Positions 18,139-26,667 of a stretch of 64,000 bases of DNA are shown here, in pieces. Below the pieces are notes generated by a model, which was not told where the DNA came from, did no database searches, and was given only the letters and a program-made list of their open reading frames with translations. Every line of letters begins with the position of its first letter. The first letter of the stretch is position 1. Source of the stretch: Chitinolyticbacter meiyuanensis (GTDB lineage: Bacteria; Pseudomonadota; Gammaproteobacteria; Burkholderiales; Chitinibacteraceae); the NCBI RefSeq assembly GCF_008033135.1, contig NZ_CP041335.1, positions 3,043,925-3,107,924 on the forward strand, written 5' to 3'. The translations under genes were made by a program, and so were the position numbers.

Positions 18139-18162
18139 GATTGTCCCACCAATAGGACAATC
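18139..18162. promoter_or_regulatory. Candidate LysR operator
   Basis: Perfect 8-base arms GATTGTCC / GGACAATC separated by 8 bases, ending 10 bases before the LysR start in the azoR-lysR gap. LysR-type regulators usually bind such a dyad to control themselves and the divergent gene. Confidence 0.6.
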
Positions 18163-18172
18163 GAGCCGCACC

Positions 18173-19099
18173 ATGCAGGATCTGAACGACATGCTGTATT
18201 TCGCCGAGGTGGTCGACCGCGGCGGCTTCGCCGCGGCGAGCCGCGCGCTGGGCATTCCCAAATCGCGCCTATCGCGGCGGGTGGCCGAGCTGGAAGCACG
18301 CCTCGGCGTGCGGCTGATGCAGCGCACCACCCGCAAGCTGTCGCTCACCGAGACCGGCGAGCTGTATTACCGCCATTGCGCGGCGATCCGCGACGAGGCC
18401 GAGCGCGCTGGCGAGGCGGTGGCACACGTGCAGGCCGAACCACGCGGCACCATCCGCATGGTCTGCCCGGTGACGCTGGCGCAGACGGTGATCGGCCACC
18501 TGATGCCGCGTTTCCTCGCCGCCTACCCGCAGGTGAAGGTGGACATGCAGGTGAGCAACCGCGTGGTCGACCTGATCGAGGAAGGCGTGGACCTGGCACT
18601 GCGTGTACGCCCCACGTTGTCTGACAGCGGCAGCCTGGTGGTGAAGCAGCTCGGCCGCACCAGCACCATGCTGGTGGCCAGCCCCACGCAGCTGTTGCGG
18701 CAGGGCCAGCCGAGCCGGCCAGAGGAGCTTTCCTGGCTCGATACCGTGGCGATGTCGGCGGTGGACGGCCGGGCCACCCTGCGGCTGATCGGGCCAGGCG
18801 GTGCCGAATTCGCCCTCCAGCACTACCCGCGCTATATCGCCGACGATCTGCTGACGCTGCAGCTCGCCGTGCTCAGCGGCCTGGGCGCGGGCTACCTGCC
18901 GCAATACATGTGCGAGGACCAACTGCGTGACGGCCGGCTGGTGCCAGTACTGCCGGATTGGTCGCTGGCGCCCGGCCTCTTTCACGCGGTATTCCCTTCG
19001 CGCCGCGGCCTGGTGCCGGCGGTGCGCGCACTGCTCGACTACCTGGCCGAGCACGTGCCGATGTGCCAGGAGATGGATGCGCAGCGGACAAGCGCCTAG
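18173..19099 (+). CDS. LysR family transcriptional regulator
   Basis: 308 residues. The N-terminal winged helix [43 protein letters not shown] is followed by the linker [11 protein letters not shown] and a substrate-binding domain starting near [16 protein letters not shown]. The '[21 protein letters not shown]' form is that of the PecT/YhaJ-like group that controls quinone reductases and pirins. Divergent to azoR, which is its likely target. Confidence 0.93.
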   Translation: MQDLNDMLYFAEVVDRGGFAAASRALGIPKSRLSRRVAELEARLGVRLMQRTTRKLSLTETGELYYRHCAAIRDEAERAGEAVAHVQAEPRGTIRMVCPVTLAQTVIGHLMPRFLAAYPQVKVDMQVSNRVVDLIEEGVDLALRVRPTLSDSGSLVVKQLGRTSTMLVASPTQLLRQGQPSRPEELSWLDTVAMSAVDGRATLRLIGPGGAEFALQHYPRYIADDLLTLQLAVLSGLGAGYLPQYMCEDQLRDGRLVPVLPDWSLAPGLFHAVFPSRRGLVPAVRALLDYLAEHVPMCQEMDAQRTSA

Positions 19100-19268
19100 C
19101 GCGACAAACCGGTTTGGCAATCCGGGTGAGCAGCACAACGCGTCCTGAAAAACGATCGACCGGATTTCCTTCATTCCCCTCGGAACAAGCAGTAAATCGG
19201 ACTTGCTTCGGTTGCAGGCATGCGCCCTGTCAGTGCGGCATCGCTGAGAGGAGTTGGGTCAAGCGCGC

Positions 19269-20510
19269 CTAATCGAGTGGTTCAGTGCGCGCAGCGACAT
19301 GCCCCTCGCGCCCGGCTGCCCGGCCGCAGGCCAGTGCCGCCAGCACCACCAGTGTGAAGAACACGCCCAGCGTGGCCGGATGGCGCGCCACGTCGTGCAG
19401 CACGCCGACCAGCAGTGGCCCGAGCGAAGCCAGCGCATAGCCGACACCCTGCGCCATGCCGGAGAGTTGTGCCGCCACGTGCGGATCGCGCGAGCGCAGC
19501 ACCAGCAATGTCAGCGCCACGCTGAACGTTCCTCCCTGCCCCAGACCCAGCACCACGGCCCACAGCCATAGCTGCGATAGCGGCGCATACAGGCAGCCGA
19601 GCAGGCCGGCCAGCGTCAGCACCAGCATCCAGGCAATGGCCGCACGCTGGTCGCGCCCGCGGGTGGCCAGCCATGGCCCGGCCAGCGCGGTGACAAGCTG
19701 CACCAGCACCGACAACGACATCATCCAGCCCGCCTGGAGCGGCGTCAGGCCACGATCGATCAACAGCGTGGGCAACCAGCCGAACACCGCGTAGGCCAGC
19801 GACGACTGCAGGCCCATGTAGCCGGTCACCTGCCAGGCCAGCCGATCGCGCCACAGGCTGCTGACACGGAACACCTGGCGGTGGCCGCCCCGGTCGGCGC
19901 GGCGCAGTTGCGGTGCCCAGAACAGCACGGCAATCAAGGCTGGCAGCGCCCAGAACGCCAGCGCCGCCTGCCAGTGACCGCTGGCGAGTCGTAGCGGCTC
20001 GGTCACCCCGGCGGCCACCGCCGCGCCCAGACACAGCGCCATCGTATAGAGCCCGGTCATGGTGCCCGCCTGCTGCGGGAAATCGCGCTTGACGATACCG
20101 GGCAGCAACACGCCGGCAATACCGATCACCGCGCCCGCCAGCACGGTGCCGACATAGAGCGCCGCGTACTGACCCGAGGCACGCAACAGCAGCGCCGCCG
20201 CCAACACGAGCAAGGCACCAAGGATCACCCGCTCTGCACCCCAGCGCCGCGCCAGCCTGGGGGCCAGCGGCGCGAACAGCCCCAGGCACAGCACGGGCAG
20301 CGTGGTCAGCACGCCAGCCGCCGCCGAGGACAGGCTCAATCCTTCGCGCACACTACCGAGCACCGGCGCCACGCTGGACAGCGCGGGCCTGAGGTTGAGC
20401 CCGACCATGAACATGCCGACCAGCAGCCAGAGCGGATTGAAGCGGCGTGGTGGCTTCACACCGGCATCGTCGACTTCGGCATCGATCAGCATACCCGAGG
20501 TTTGCGTCAT
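19269..20510 (-). CDS. MFS transporter, CynX/NimT family
   Basis: 413 residues with about 12 transmembrane helices. Typical features are NLRPALSSVAPVLGSVREGL in the first loop and LGLFAPLAPRLARRWGAER in the helix 2-3 loop. Relatives include the cyanate transporter CynX and nitroimidazole transporter NimT; substrate unknown here. It overlaps the GntR regulator by 4 bases (ATGA), so regulator and transporter are one operon and the regulator's ligand is probably the transported compound or a product of it. Confidence 0.92.
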   Translation of the reverse strand: MTQTSGMLIDAEVDDAGVKPPRRFNPLWLLVGMFMVGLNLRPALSSVAPVLGSVREGLSLSSAAAGVLTTLPVLCLGLFAPLAPRLARRWGAERVILGALLVLAAALLLRASGQYAALYVGTVLAGAVIGIAGVLLPGIVKRDFPQQAGTMTGLYTMALCLGAAVAAGVTEPLRLASGHWQAALAFWALPALIAVLFWAPQLRRADRGGHRQVFRVSSLWRDRLAWQVTGYMGLQSSLAYAVFGWLPTLLIDRGLTPLQAGWMMSLSVLVQLVTALAGPWLATRGRDQRAAIAWMLVLTLAGLLGCLYAPLSQLWLWAVVLGLGQGGTFSVALTLLVLRSRDPHVAAQLSGMAQGVGYALASLGPLLVGVLHDVARHPATLGVFFTLVVLAALACGRAAGREGHVAARTEPLD

Positions 20511-21181
20511 CGTTCAGCCTCCAGCCGTGCCAGCGTCGGTCCGATCACCGCCCTAGCGGCCTGCGCCGCCAGCTCGGCGTCCCCCGCGGCGATGGCGTCG
20601 ACGATGGCGGCGTGCGCCGCGTGGTCTGGTTCGGGCAGGCTGGTGTCGTCGAGCGTCACGCGCAGTGCCTGACGGATCGATTCGGCGCAGAAATCGTAAA
20701 GCGCCGCCAGCGGTGCATTGTGTGCCGCCGCCGTCACCGCGCGGTGGAACGCCATGTCGCGCGTGATAAAGCCATCGAGCGGTTCATCCGTTGCCCGTTC
20801 GCCGCGGGCCGCCAACGCTGCACGCAGGGCAGCCAGATCGGCATCGTTGCGCCGCAAGGCAGCCAGCCGGGCCGACTCCACCTCCAGCATGGCGCGGGTT
20901 TCCAGTTGCTCGACAAGGCACGCCTGGGCCAGCGCGCGCAAGGCCTGCGCCGGATCGAGCCGGCTTGCCACATAGGTACCGTCGCCCTGGCGCACCGACA
21001 GTACCCCGCAGAACGCCAGCACCCGCACCGCCTCACGCACCGTGTTGCGGCTCACGCCCAGCAGCGCGGCGAGTTCAGGCTCGATGGGGATACGGCTGCC
21101 CAGTGGCCAGGTTCCGACAATGATCCGCTCGCGCAGTGCATCGGCGGTCAGCTCGACGAGAGAAGGTTTGTAGATGGGCAT
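20507..21181 (-). CDS. GntR/FadR family transcriptional regulator
   Basis: 224 residues. The N-terminal winged helix (LTADALRERIIVGTWPLGSRIPIEPELAALLGVSRNTVREAVRVL, wing RQGDGTYVA) is followed by an FCD-type all-helical ligand domain with likely metal-binding residues in DMAFHRAV, NAPLAALYDF and PDHAAHAAIVDAI. The ATG chosen begins the conserved sequence; an upstream start at 21199 would lie inside the palindrome. The perfect 25-bp palindrome directly before the start is almost surely its own operator. Confidence 0.93.
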   Translation of the reverse strand: MPIYKPSLVELTADALRERIIVGTWPLGSRIPIEPELAALLGVSRNTVREAVRVLAFCGVLSVRQGDGTYVASRLDPAQALRALAQACLVEQLETRAMLEVESARLAALRRNDADLAALRAALAARGERATDEPLDGFITRDMAFHRAVTAAAHNAPLAALYDFCAESIRQALRVTLDDTSLPEPDHAAHAAIVDAIAAGDAELAAQAARAVIGPTLARLEAER

Positions 21182-21188
21182 CGCAATT

Positions 21189-21213
21189 AATTCATCCAAT
21201 GATTGGATGAATT
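21189..21213. promoter_or_regulatory. Perfect 25-bp palindrome, operator of the GntR regulator
   Basis: 12-base arms (AATTCATCCAAT / ATTGGATGAATT) around one central base, 8 bases upstream of the regulator's ATG. Position over the start region and dyad size fit a FadR-subfamily operator with autoregulation. The plus-strand cassette starts more than 440 bases away. Confidence 0.8.
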
Positions 21214-21657
21214 TAACAGGATCTCTCCTTGCAGGCGAGCACCGATGCGCAAGCGTGGCCGCCTGTCAGGAGGTGCTGTTGTGTTGTTTTCAATTGCCGT
21301 CAGCATTTCGCAATAGCAACACCCTCGTGTCATCCAACTCTGTTGAATGCGCAAGGTAAATCGCCTGATCGACGACCCTGTCCGCCAGCTCTCAAACGCG
21401 CTGCCCGACAGCAAAACAGGCAAAGAATTGAGGGGCGCCAGCACCACGCTTCTCAGGCTGATGCCATCGACATGCCGCCCGTCGTAACACGGATAAACCC
21501 GCTTGCAGCAAGATCACGACACGCCTAGCTTTTTGTTTCAAAACAAGAAAGTAAAAAGAAACCATCCCGCAAGCGATGTCCGGGACGGCGCAGCCGGTCG
21601 GCGCCCTGGAAGGGTACGGCTGACCACCGGCGAGAGAACGAAAGTGAGGTAAGCGGT
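21214..21657. other. Non-coding leader upstream of the 68-aa gene
   Basis: About 440 bases without a supported gene; an open frame at 21229-21528 has no family features. From about 21528 to 21567 the sequence is AT-rich, with a small dyad TTGTTT / AAACAA at 21533-21546 and then several A-rich runs, unlike the GC-rich surroundings. This tract is the likely promoter or recombination-prone spot for the following cassette. A ribosome site (GAGGTAA) sits before the ATG at 21658. Confidence 0.45.
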
Positions 21658-21864
21658 ATGGCTACCAGACCAGATCCGGATTTTGATGCGCGCAAGGCCA
21701 TGCAGTTTTTGCAGGAGAGCAAGCTGATCGATCTCTCCATGCCGGTCGAACGCGTGGTCGGTGCTGTCAGCAAGCTCGAACAGGTGGCCGGCTACGTGCT
21801 CGCCTGGGAACGCTACGTGCTCGTGGTCGCCAAGGACATCGAGCAGGAAGTGATCCGCGAATGA
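21658..21864 (+). CDS. Small protein of unknown function (68 aa)
   Basis: 68 residues, not recognised. The ribosome site GTGAGGTAA is well placed. The sequence is charged and helical: an Asp/Arg-rich start (DPDFDARKAMQFLQESKLID), then an amphipathic stretch rich in Val and Ala, ending KDIEQEVIRE. No Cys, no signal peptide, no glycine-rich or Ser/Thr-rich tail, so it lacks the usual marks of a lanthipeptide or bacteriocin precursor. It is followed after 8 bases by a hairpin and then the large gene. The pair may be a small partner or precursor with its processing or binding protein; both are inference. Confidence 0.65.
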   Translation: MATRPDPDFDARKAMQFLQESKLIDLSMPVERVVGAVSKLEQVAGYVLAWERYVLVVAKDIEQEVIRE

Positions 21865-21872
21865 CGTGCAAC

Positions 21873-21902
21873 GGCGATGCCGGAATCCAACCCGGCATCG
21901 CC
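21873..21902. repeat. Intercistronic stem-loop
   Basis: Perfect 11-base arms (GGCGATGCCGG / CCGGCATCGCC) around 8 bases, between the small gene and the large gene. No T run follows, so it is not a full terminator. It may protect or trim the small-gene mRNA, giving unequal amounts of the two products. It also buries an ATG at 21877, which argues for the later start of the large gene. Confidence 0.75.
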
Positions 21903-21927
21903 CTTCAACCGCCACGAGAGCCTTCCC

Positions 21928-23739
21928 ATGCCTCCCTCTTCCGATCCTGATCCGGTTGCACTGCGCGCGCTGGTGGCCCAGCTTCACGACCGCAGCGTGG
22001 CTTGGCTGTGCCGCAACCTCGACTGCTTTTCGCCGTTGACAGCGCCAGCCGACGAGGGGCCCTTTGCGCACAAGGCCTTGCTGGAGCTGGCGCTGCTCGC
22101 CGCCTACATGCATCGGCTCGATCCGGCACGGCTCTCCAGCGAACGCGAGGCAATGCTCGACCACGTCGCCGCCATCGCCGCACAGCCGGCCTACTACGAG
22201 CTGGCCGCGCGCGATCACGGCGCCTTGCTGCTCTATGGCCTAACCTACGCCGCGCTGCACCTGTGCAACCGCGAACACGCCGAGTACCGGCATGTGCTGG
22301 CACAAAGCCTCGCCACCCGGCACGCGTTGCTGGCCGAACGTATTCCCTACCGCCAGCTCGACCTGCTGCATTTCCTCGCCTTGTCCGAACTGGCGCACGA
22401 CCGCCCCGGCGCCGCGGCCACCTTCCGCCACACGCTGCTGGCAGGCCGCCCCAATGTGGTCGAGCTCAGCGACAGCGATGCCTACGCCATCACCCACACG
22501 CTGTTCTACATGACCGATTTCGGCCTGCGCCGCGCAGATTGGGGTGATGACTTCGCCCAGCCCGACGCCGCCACACTGGTCGAGGCACTGCTGCGCCACT
22601 ACCGCCAGAGCGGCAATGCCGATCTCGTCGCCGAGCTGATCGCGTCCACGCTGTGCCTCGGCAGCGCCCGGTCGGATGAGCTGGCCGCAGGCTGGCACTA
22701 CCTCGCCGCGCAGCAGGAAGCCGACGGCCGCATCGCCGGCCCCGCCGGCATCATCGACGAAGCACGCTGTGAAGCAGAGCATGGTGCGCCGTACCGGCAA
22801 TGGAAGACGGCCTATCACACCAATATCGTGGTCGCCCTTGCGGCGGCGATGTGGCTGCGTGCTGGCCGCGGCGACTATCCGCTGCCACAGCCCGGCACTA
22901 CCCAGCCGCAACCGGCCTGCCCGGTCACGCCGTATCGTGATGCCCTCACCTTCCTTTGTACCCATGTCGATGATGACGAGCTGAAGCTGGCTGCCCGCGC
23001 CGGGGCTGGGCTCGCGCTCGGTATCGCGCTGCCAGCCGATCACCGCCCGGCCGATCACCTGATCGCGCCCGCATTGCGGCGGCTGGCGCAACGCATCGAC
23101 GATGCAGCCGAACCCCAGTCGCTGTGGGACGAGATCGGTGCGGATACCAGCCTGCTGCTGGCCTGGGCGCTGCGCAGCCACGCCATCGAATGCGCAGCGC
23201 TGAATGCGCTGTTGTCACACCTCTCCGGCCAGATCGGCAGCGTGGATCTGGTGCAATTTCCGCAAGCCTGGCCGGCCTGCGCCTTCCTGCAACGTTTGGG
23301 CTGGATCGATCCCCCGTCGGCCATACCGCCTCGCATCGCTACAGCCAGGACAGGCGACGAACCAGTGCTCAGCTACGCCACGCGACTATTGGCACTCAGC
23401 GGTGGCGACCCGGCAAGGCTGGAGGGCGCTGGAGACATCGCTGCACTGACCACCGAACTCATCACCAGTTGCAAGGATTACCGGCTGGTCGATGCCGCGC
23501 TGCTGATCCGAACGCTGGCGCTACTGGGCCAGCGCGACGACCGGGTGGTGCGCGACGCCATCGCCTACCTGCTGAGCCAGCAGAACGCCGTCGGCGCCTT
23601 CGGTTACTTTGCCAGCAACGCCGACGAAGCCACCTTGCTGCCCTTGCGCCTGAACTGGACGCTGGCAGTGCTCTGGGCGCTGTGCGATGTCGAGCACGCC
23701 GAGCAGAGCGTCAGCCGGCGCTTTGCCGCATCCGCCTGA
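21928..23739 (+). CDS. Large helical protein of unknown function (DUF6895-like)
   Basis: About 603 residues from ATG 21928; an ATG at 21877 would add 17 residues but lies in the hairpin stem. No signal peptide or membrane segment, so probably cytoplasmic. The N-terminal half has VAWLCRNLDCFSPL, KALLELALLAAYMHRLD and DSDAYAITHTLFYMTDFGLR. The second half repeats a similar helical rhythm (ADTSLLLAWALRSHAIEC; DAALLIRTLALLG...AIAYLLSQQNAVGAFGYF). This looks like an alpha/alpha-barrel or toroid-like fold, possibly two copies of one domain, and recalls proteins labelled DUF6895. No catalytic motif is recognised. It is co-directional with the 68-aa gene. Confidence 0.7.
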   Translation: MPPSSDPDPVALRALVAQLHDRSVAWLCRNLDCFSPLTAPADEGPFAHKALLELALLAAYMHRLDPARLSSEREAMLDHVAAIAAQPAYYELAARDHGALLLYGLTYAALHLCNREHAEYRHVLAQSLATRHALLAERIPYRQLDLLHFLALSELAHDRPGAAATFRHTLLAGRPNVVELSDSDAYAITHTLFYMTDFGLRRADWGDDFAQPDAATLVEALLRHYRQSGNADLVAELIASTLCLGSARSDELAAGWHYLAAQQEADGRIAGPAGIIDEARCEAEHGAPYRQWKTAYHTNIVVALAAAMWLRAGRGDYPLPQPGTTQPQPACPVTPYRDALTFLCTHVDDDELKLAARAGAGLALGIALPADHRPADHLIAPALRRLAQRIDDAAEPQSLWDEIGADTSLLLAWALRSHAIECAALNALLSHLSGQIGSVDLVQFPQAWPACAFLQRLGWIDPPSAIPPRIATARTGDEPVLSYATRLLALSGGDPARLEGAGDIAALTTELITSCKDYRLVDAALLIRTLALLGQRDDRVVRDAIAYLLSQQNAVGAFGYFASNADEATLLPLRLNWTLAVLWALCDVEHAEQSVSRRFAASA

Positions 23740-23941
23740 GCAGTTCAACGGGGTGGGCGCTTCAGGCGATCACACGATGTCCGGCGCGCCGTAATCAAGC
23801 CACAGCGCTGCTGCATGCGCTTGGCGCTCGCCTTGCCGCCTTGTCATCTATACGTCTCAAAGTCGCAATCAGCATGACAAATGGCTGGCGTAATTTTCCT
23901 CCGCCCGCAGTTGCGGGTCATCTAAACCTCTGGAGGAAATC

Positions 23942-25711
23942 ATGGCAAGTCGATGGTTACGGGGCTTATGCCTCGCGCTGCTGTGTACGCTGGCCACCTG
24001 GGTGCACGCTGCCCCCAAGGTATTGCTGGTGGGCATGGACGGCGCGCAATACGAAAAGATGCAGGCATTGCAGCTGCCCAACCTGGCACGGCTCAACGTT
24101 ACTCGCGCCTACACCGGCGGCGTGAACGGCACCAGCAGCGCCCAGCCCACCGTCAGCGGCCCGGGTTGGTCCACCATCCTCACCGGCGTGTGGATGAACA
24201 AGCACCAGGTCACCAGCAACAGCTCGGGTCTCGCCAATCCCCAGTATCCCAGCCTGTTCAAGCGCATCCGCGATGCCCGGCCCAATGCCTACATCGCCAG
24301 CGTGACCGACTGGGCGGCGATCAACCAGCAGTTCTTCACCAACGATGTGGCCGGCAACAACTTCAACGCCTCCGGCTGGACCGATGCAGCCGTGGCCGAC
24401 AAAGTGGTCGAGCTGCTCAAGACCACGCCGGCCGACTTCATCTTCCTGCACTTCGACGATCCCGATCACGCCGGCCACGACAGCGGCTTTGGCACCGCCT
24501 ACAACGATGCGCTGCGGAACACCGACGCGCGCCTGGGCCGCCTGCTCGATACCGTGCAGCAACGCCAGGCGCAGACCGGCGACGACTGGCTGGTGCTTGT
24601 CACCACGGATCACGGCCGCGAAGCACCATTGGGCTACAACCACGGCAGCCAGACCACCAGCGAGAAGACCATCTTCATCGCCAGCAACAAGGCGATGAAT
24701 GCCGAGTTCACCCAGTTCGTCAGCAGCGTACCCAACCAGGACTTCGGCGGCCTGTATGGCTACGCGCCACAGACCTGGATCGCCCCGACCGTGCTGCGTC
24801 ACCTGGGCATCGAACCCAAGATGGAGTGGCTGCTGGACGGCGCGCCGCTGCTCGGCGCCGAGCCCGTGCGCAAGCTGATGCCCGCCACCAGCACCAGCCA
24901 GACCTTCAGCTGGTACAGCCTGCAATCGGGCATGGTCGACATCGCCCGCAACGGCAGCGTGATCGCCAGCGTGCCGGCGATGCAGCAAGGCTACCTGGAC
25001 AGCGCCGCCCCGGAAGGTTCGCGCGACTACACGCTGACGTTGAACGGCACGCCGATCAGCCTGCGCCTGGGCAGCGCCGCCGTCCGCACCACGCTGGACT
25101 GGGATGCCACGCGCAGCTACTTCTTCCTCAAGGACGGCAGCTACGTGCGCTACAACCAGACGCTGGATCGCGCGGACAGTGGCTATCCGCAGCCAGTCAC
25201 CGACAGCACCTGGCCCGGCCTGGCCGCTTACAAGGACCTGCTGGTGGGCGGCTTCAGCAAGGATGCATCCACCGCCTACTTCTTCCTCAGCGACGGCCGC
25301 TACCTGCGCTACAACAAGAGCGCCGACAAGGTCGACGCCGGCTACCCCAAGGCGATCGATAACAGCAGCTGGCCCGGCCTTGGCACCTACGCCACCCAGA
25401 TCGCCGCCACGCTGCGCTGGACCGGCAGCAAGGTGCAGATCTTCCTCAAGGATGGCCGCTACCTGCGCTACGACCTCACCGCCGACAAGGTCGACACCGG
25501 CTATCCCAAGCCGGTGAACGACAGCAGCTGGCCGGGTCTCGGTGCCTACGCGACGCAAATAGCCGCCACCTTGAAGTGGGACGACACCCGCGCCTACTTC
25601 TTCCTCAAGGACGGCCGCTACATCCGCTACAGCATCACCAGCGATCGTGCCGACGCGGGCTACCCGCAGGCAATCACCGCCAGCAACTGGCCGGGACTGC
25701 TGCCGCAGTAA
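23942..25711 (+). CDS. Secreted phosphodiesterase (alkaline phosphatase superfamily) with hemopexin-like repeats
   Basis: 589 residues with a signal peptide ending VHA, and a good ribosome site (GGAGG). Residues about 25-330 are a type I phosphodiesterase / nucleotide pyrophosphatase domain: metal-binding LLVGMDGAQ, the nucleophile region QPTVSGPGWSTILTGVW, HFDDPDHAGHDSGFG, and TTDHGREAPLGYNHGSQ. The C-terminal part (about 380-589) holds four hemopexin-like repeats of about 50 residues, each with FFLKDGRYxRY followed by DxGYP and WPGL. Such repeats form a four-bladed propeller that binds proteins, heme or surfaces. The enzyme probably cleaves phosphodiester or pyrophosphate bonds outside the cytoplasm, with the propeller docking it to a target. 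Substrate is unknown. Confidence 0.88.
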   Translation: MASRWLRGLCLALLCTLATWVHAAPKVLLVGMDGAQYEKMQALQLPNLARLNVTRAYTGGVNGTSSAQPTVSGPGWSTILTGVWMNKHQVTSNSSGLANPQYPSLFKRIRDARPNAYIASVTDWAAINQQFFTNDVAGNNFNASGWTDAAVADKVVELLKTTPADFIFLHFDDPDHAGHDSGFGTAYNDALRNTDARLGRLLDTVQQRQAQTGDDWLVLVTTDHGREAPLGYNHGSQTTSEKTIFIASNKAMNAEFTQFVSSVPNQDFGGLYGYAPQTWIAPTVLRHLGIEPKMEWLLDGAPLLGAEPVRKLMPATSTSQTFSWYSLQSGMVDIARNGSVIASVPAMQQGYLDSAAPEGSRDYTLTLNGTPISLRLGSAAVRTTLDWDATRSYFFLKDGSYVRYNQTLDRADSGYPQPVTDSTWPGLAAYKDLLVGGFSKDASTAYFFLSDGRYLRYNKSADKVDAGYPKAIDNSSWPGLGTYATQIAATLRWTGSKVQIFLKDGRYLRYDLTADKVDTGYPKPVNDSSWPGLGAYATQIAATLKWDDTRAYFFLKDGRYIRYSITSDRADAGYPQAITASNWPGLLPQ

Positions 25712-26013
25712 GCCGTGTCGTGAAGTTGAAGTGAATCGGGGCTGCACTGCGGCCCTGATTTCATTTCTGCCAGCGCCGCGAGCTGGCGTTGCCATTCCAC
25801 CCTCGGAAGTCGCCCCCACGCCTACACCCCAGCATTAATGTGCAGCTACTGATCACTGATCCCACGCAAAAAGGAAAGACTAAGCCGCCCACTGGTATGG
25901 CCTGCTGACAGGAATTGGGCCCGCCAACCTGCAATGATTAAAACAAACGCTGCAGTCGGCCCAGCGGCTGGATCGCATTATCGATCTGTCAATTGCGTAT
26001 GACGTCTGAAAAA
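25712..26013. other. Intergenic gap without gene
   Basis: About 300 bases between the convergent phosphodiesterase and lipoprotein genes. It is less GC-rich than the surroundings. I see no open frame with family features and no tRNA-like structure. Confidence 0.5.
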
Positions 26014-26047
26014 GAAAAACCGGCGAATACCACCTCACCGGTTTTTC
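26014..26047 (-). terminator. Rho-independent terminator of the lipoprotein pair
   Basis: Arms GAAAAACCGG / CCGGTTTTTC with a 14-base loop, followed on the minus strand by T-rich sequence, 33 bases after the stop at 26081. Confidence 0.8.
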
Positions 26048-26080
26048 TTCTGGCATGTCAAACAGAGGAGATCTACCCGC

Positions 26081-26659
26081 TTATCTCAATGCCGCAAGGA
26101 AAGCCTCATCCTCAAGCAGCAGACCGATGAACTTGCGGAACAGGCCTTCATAGTTGTTCGCTGCCAGCGGAATAGCCACGGCACCTATAAAGGAGGAATC
26201 CCAGGAGCTTTGCGCAGTAAAGTCCTTGGCAAAGCGCTGCTCTCCATCCTTGGTCACGATCACCCGCGCAGAAAGCATGGCGGAGCCGGTGCCTATGGCA
26301 GGATCAAGATCCGTATCCAACAAGGTGCCGGTAATCGTTGCCTGCGAAGCCGGATCGAAGGAGTTAGCCGCCTTCAGTTCTTCGATCAGTGAGGCACGAA
26401 GATATTGCGTAAAGGAGCCATCTGTAGGCGCCTTCAGGCTGTTGGCCCCACGCAGTGAAAAGGACTGGTCCTTGCCAGCCGGAAGGCCTTCGGCAGGCTT
26501 GAATTCACCTACATTGGCCGGGCTGACCTTTGCGGCACGAAGCCGCATCGTATTGTCGAGGCTGGACTGCGGCGGCCCCATGACGAGCTGGGCGCAGCCG
26601 GTCGTGAGCAACAGGGAACTTACCGCCAGAAGCAGCGCCAGTGTGCGTTTGATGATCAT
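26081..26659 (-). CDS. Predicted lipoprotein of unknown function
   Basis: 192 residues. The signal peptide ends in a lipobox LLTTGC, so it is a lipoprotein. The rest is not recognised: GEFKPAEGLPAGKDQSFSLRG, then a helical region and a C-terminal part TKDGEQRFAKDFTAQSSWDSSF with an amphipathic end. It resembles the general class of small lipoproteins with a DUF4410-like pattern, but only by shape. ATG 26659 gives a clean signal peptide. An overlapping GTG at 26671 would couple it to the upstream lipoprotein gene. Codon use is less GC-biased than its neighbours. Confidence 0.75.
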   Translation of the reverse strand: MIIKRTLALLLAVSSLLLTTGCAQLVMGPPQSSLDNTMRLRAAKVSPANVGEFKPAEGLPAGKDQSFSLRGANSLKAPTDGSFTQYLRASLIEELKAANSFDPASQATITGTLLDTDLDPAIGTGSAMLSARVIVTKDGEQRFAKDFTAQSSWDSSFIGAVAIPLAANNYEGLFRKFIGLLLEDEAFLAALR

Positions 26660-26667
26660 ATTCAGTT

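Noticed and set aside
21229..21528. 99-codon plus-strand frame in the leader of the 68-aa gene
   Set aside because: No ribosome site and no family features; composition looks like non-coding sequence.
25080..25710. Four spaced DNA repeats of about 155 bases
   Set aside because: They are the coding sequence of the hemopexin-like repeats, not an independent repeat element.
23966..25819. 617-codon minus-strand frame opposite the phosphodiesterase
   Set aside because: Repeated Val/Ala-rich translation mirrors the hemopexin repeats; no start signal or domain.
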